DNA from: JACMNW01 sp031406155
GTDB taxonomy: Bacteria > Pseudomonadota > Alphaproteobacteria > Rhodobacterales > Rhodobacteraceae
NCBI GenBank assembly: GCA_031406155.1
Contig: JANOGW010000006.1
Coordinates: 1 to 64,000 of the forward strand
Direction of reading: 5' to 3'
DNA length: 64,000 nt
In this document: piece after piece, positions 61,469 to 64,000 of the stretch
Numbering within the stretch: position 1 is the first letter of the stretch
How the letters are laid out: each line of letters starts with the position of its first letter
Position numbers and translations under genes: made by a program
The notes under the pieces: model-generated
What the model was told of the DNA's origin: nothing
The model's input: the letters and a program-made list of their open reading frames with translations, nothing else
Databases searched by the model: none

Positions 61469-62731
61469 ATGCGTCGGGTTGTTGTCACGGGTTTGGGTTT
61501 GGTCACACCGCTGGCTTGCGGAGTTGAGGCGAGCTGGGAGCGGTTGGTTGCCGGGCAATCAGGTGCAGCACGGATCACGCGGTTTGATACCTCCAATGTA
61601 GTGACACAGTACGCCTGCGAAGTGCCGCGCGGCGATGGCAGCGATGGCACCTTCAATCCCGATCACTGGATGGAGCCGAAGGACCAGCGCAAGGTCGATG
61701 ATTTCATCTTGTACGGGGTTGCGGCGGCGGTTCAGGCGGTGCGCGATTCCGGCTGGCAACCGGTGGACGAGGATGCGCGCTGCCGGACGGGCGTGATGAT
61801 GGGGTCAGGCATCGGCGGCTTGAGCGCGATTGCCGATACGGCGGTGCTGATCAAGGAGCGCGGGCCAAAGCGGGTGTCGCCATTCTTTATTCCATCAGCG
61901 TTGATCAATCTGATTTCGGGGCAGGTATCCATTCGGTTCGGCTTCAAGGGGCCGAACCATTCGGTGGTCACGGCCTGTTCGACGGGCGCCCATGCGATAG
62001 GTGACGCGGCGCGGCTAATCCAATGGGGGGATGCCGACGTGATGGTAGCGGGTGGGGCGGAAAGCCCAATTTCCGAGATCGGCATTGCCGGATTCAACGC
62101 CTGCAAGGCGCTGTCGACCAAGCGTGCCGATGATCCGACCAAGGCTAGCCGTCCTTATGATGCCGACCGCGACGGGTTTGTGATGGGCGAGGGTGCCGGC
62201 GCGGTGGTGCTGGAGGAATACGAGCACGCGAAAGCACGGGGCGCCAAGATTTACGCGGAAATTCTGGGCTATGGCATGTCTGGCGATGCCTTTCACATTA
62301 CGGCCCCTGCCGAAGATGGTGATGGTGCGTTCCGGGCGATGAAGGCGGCGATTGATCGGGCTGGCCTTAAGCCAGCGCAAATTGATTACATCAATGCGCA
62401 TGGCACTTCGACCATGGCAGATGTGATTGAACTGGCGGCGGTGGAGCGGTTGATGGGGGATGCGGCTGCGAATGCGTCGATGTCTTCGACGAAATCGGCG
62501 ACAGGGCATCTGCTGGGCGCTGCCGGGGCGATTGAGGCGATTTTCTGCGTGTTGGCGCTGCGTGATCAGGTGGCGCCGCCGACGATCAACCTTGATCATG
62601 CGGCGGTGGCGCATGTGATCGATCTGGTGCCGAACGTGGCACGCAAGCGGCGCATCGATATTGTGCTGTCGAATTCGTTCGGGTTTGGCGGCACCAACGC
62701 GAGCCTTGTCATTGGCCGGGTGGTAGGCTGA
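61469..62731 (+). CDS. fabF: 3-oxoacyl-[ACP] synthase II FabF
   Basis: 420 residues from ATG 61469 (GGGAGG upstream). Thiolase fold with catalytic Cys170 in VTACSTGAHAIGDA, the His of NAHGTSTMADVIE, the His of KSATGHLLGAAGA, and SFGFGGTNASL. It extends acyl-ACP with malonyl-ACP. Its stop shares one base with the mltG start. Confidence 0.95.
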   Translation: MRRVVVTGLGLVTPLACGVEASWERLVAGQSGAARITRFDTSNVVTQYACEVPRGDGSDGTFNPDHWMEPKDQRKVDDFILYGVAAAVQAVRDSGWQPVDEDARCRTGVMMGSGIGGLSAIADTAVLIKERGPKRVSPFFIPSALINLISGQVSIRFGFKGPNHSVVTACSTGAHAIGDAARLIQWGDADVMVAGGAESPISEIGIAGFNACKALSTKRADDPTKASRPYDADRDGFVMGEGAGAVVLEEYEHAKARGAKIYAEILGYGMSGDAFHITAPAEDGDGAFRAMKAAIDRAGLKPAQIDYINAHGTSTMADVIELAAVERLMGDAAANASMSSTKSATGHLLGAAGAIEAIFCVLALRDQVAPPTINLDHAAVAHVIDLVPNVARKRRIDIVLSNSFGFGGTNASLVIGRVVG

Positions 62732-63924
62732 TGTGGCGGTCCATCGCCTCTAACGCGCTGACGCTGTTCATTGTGGGACTGATCGCCCTGGCGGGGTTGC
62801 TGGCGTGGGGGCGCGCGCAGTTTACCGAACCTGGGCCGTTGACGGCATCGGTTTGCGTGAAGGTGGAACGGGGCGCGTCACTGAGTGCGGTCAGCCGATC
62901 GCTGGAAGATCAGGGCGCGGTAAGTGACGCGCGGATTTTTCGCATTGGCGCGGATTACTCCGAAAAGGCGGCGGGGCTGAAATTCGGCAGCTATCTGGTG
63001 GCACCGGGATCATCGATGCAAGAGGTGCTGAAGATATTGACGGCGGGCGGGCAATCGACCTGCGGGCGCGAGGTGAATTTTCGCATTGGTGTGACCAGTT
63101 CCGAGATTGTGCTGCGCGAACTGGACCCCGCCGACAATCGCTATGTCGATGTGGTGAAGTTTGATCCGGCAGTCGATGCTGCACCGGCGGAATATGTCGA
63201 TGCTGCCGCCGACGATGACATGCGCTGGCAAATCACGCTGGCCGAGGGCGTGACCAGTTGGCAAGTGGTGGAAAGCCTGAAGCGGGCTGATTTCCTTGAG
63301 GGAACGGTTGCAGCAGTGCCGCCCGAAGGGTCATTGGCGCCTGAAGGCTACGAGGTCGACAAGGGTGGTGACCGTGCAGCCCTTCTGGCGGCGATGCAGG
63401 AGAGCCAGAAGCAGACCCTGGCAGAGTTGTGGGCAAAGCGGGCGGACGGTTTGCCGTACGATACGCCGGAGGAGGCGCTGATCATGGCGTCCATCGTGGA
63501 AAAGGAAACCGGGGTGCCCGAGGAGCGCAAACAGGTGGCCTCGGTGTTCCTGAACCGTATTGCGCAGGGCATGCGATTGCAGACCGACCCCACAGTGATT
63601 TACGGGCTGACCAAAGGTGAAGGCGCCCTGGGGCGCGGCCTGCGGCAAAGTGAATTGCGCCGCGAGACGCCGTATAACACCTATGTGATTGACGGATTGC
63701 CGCCGACGCCGATCGCCAACCCGGGGCGGTTGTCGATCGAGGCGGCGCTGAACCCTGACACCACGGAATACCTGTTCTTTGTGGCAGATGGTACCGGGGG
63801 ACATGCCTTTGCGACGACGCTGGAAGAGCACAATATCAACGTCGCCAAATGGCGCGAGATTGAGGCGCAGCAGGAGGCCGTTGATGGAGCAACCGAGGGT
63901 GCTTTGGGGGTTGAGGGCGACTAA
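62731..63924 (+). CDS. mltG: Endolytic murein transglycosylase MltG
   Basis: 397 residues. One N-terminal TM helix (LTLFIVGLIALAGLLAWG) anchors a periplasmic YceG-like domain; a LysM-like part is followed by the catalytic Glu in MASIVEKETGVPEERKQVA, then LQTDPTVIYGL and YNTYVIDGLPPTPIANPG. It cuts nascent glycan strands to end their growth. Placement after fabF is common in alphaproteobacteria. The 76 bp after its stop show nothing. Confidence 0.93.
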   Translation: MWRSIASNALTLFIVGLIALAGLLAWGRAQFTEPGPLTASVCVKVERGASLSAVSRSLEDQGAVSDARIFRIGADYSEKAAGLKFGSYLVAPGSSMQEVLKILTAGGQSTCGREVNFRIGVTSSEIVLRELDPADNRYVDVVKFDPAVDAAPAEYVDAAADDDMRWQITLAEGVTSWQVVESLKRADFLEGTVAAVPPEGSLAPEGYEVDKGGDRAALLAAMQESQKQTLAELWAKRADGLPYDTPEEALIMASIVEKETGVPEERKQVASVFLNRIAQGMRLQTDPTVIYGLTKGEGALGRGLRQSELRRETPYNTYVIDGLPPTPIANPGRLSIEAALNPDTTEYLFFVADGTGGHAFATTLEEHNINVAKWREIEAQQEAVDGATEGALGVEGD

Positions 63925-64000
63925 ATAGGGGTCGCCCCGGTCAGCCGAGTCGTTACGCGTAAGCGCGTTGCGGTGTGTAAAGCACCTTGACGTAGGAGCG

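Noticed and set aside
1..64000. tRNA, rRNA, riboswitch or replication-origin features
   Set aside because: None were recognised by eye on either strand; a covariance-model search would be needed to exclude small RNAs.

Overview
The window looks like chromosomal DNA of a marine- or freshwater-type alphaproteobacterium, most probably family Rhodobacteraceae (Roseobacter-like). The basis is high GC content, an alphaproteobacterial LexA box (GAAC-N7-GAAC) before imuA-imuB-dnaE2, an RpiR-type iolR beside a fused IolC-DUF2090 gene, a glpSTPQUV-type glycerol importer and a VPxPA-type C-terminal sorting signal. No rRNA, tRNA, CRISPR array or prophage was seen.

Layout. (1) 1-6.7 kb is an insertion-sequence-rich patch: the end of an IS3 element, an IS21 remnant that keeps istB but not istA, and an IS3 (IS407-like) copy killed by an in-frame stop. 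Between them lies a three-gene module: an exported VPxPA-anchored protein, a FecR-domain protein and a CHASE2-type class III nucleotide cyclase. (2) 6.8-28.9 kb is a dense carbohydrate region. It holds a ribose/allose-type ABC importer facing a 2-hydroxyacid dehydrogenase-LacI pair; a sorC-mtnK-mtnA-class II aldolase operon resembling the DHAP shunt for 5-methylthioribose or 5-deoxyribose; and, divergent from it, one long operon. That operon encodes an FGGY kinase, an acetoin-dehydrogenase-like E1alpha/E1beta/E2, a second sugar ABC importer and DhaK/DhaL. An aldo/keto reductase closes the region. (3) 29-34 kb has divergent oxyR/katG and an RTX protein. (4) 34.4-39.8 kb is the SOS mutasome imuA-imuB-dnaE2. 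(5) 40-48.3 kb has an amidohydrolase, a DUF4202 gene and the myo-inositol genes iolC-iolD-iolB with iolR and divergent iolG, with three matching IolR-type operators. (6) 48.5-54.5 kb is a glycerol-type ABC importer. (7) 54.6-64 kb has a BlaI/M56 pair, a LOG-family protein, dapD, small membrane proteins and the fatty-acid genes fabG-acpP-(broken GNAT)-fabF-mltG.

The most interesting part is region 2. Two divergent operons share a control region that contains a perfect 7-3-7 inverted repeat and a 16-bp tandem array. Their enzymes converge on DHAP (class II aldolase, DhaKL) and on acetaldehyde/acetyl-CoA (aldolase, acetoin-type dehydrogenase). This looks like an uncharacterised route for a deoxy- or branched sugar. 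The substrate is not determined by the sequence. Reading was by eye: start sites are chosen from ribosome-binding sites and overlaps, and family calls come from motif recognition without database searches.
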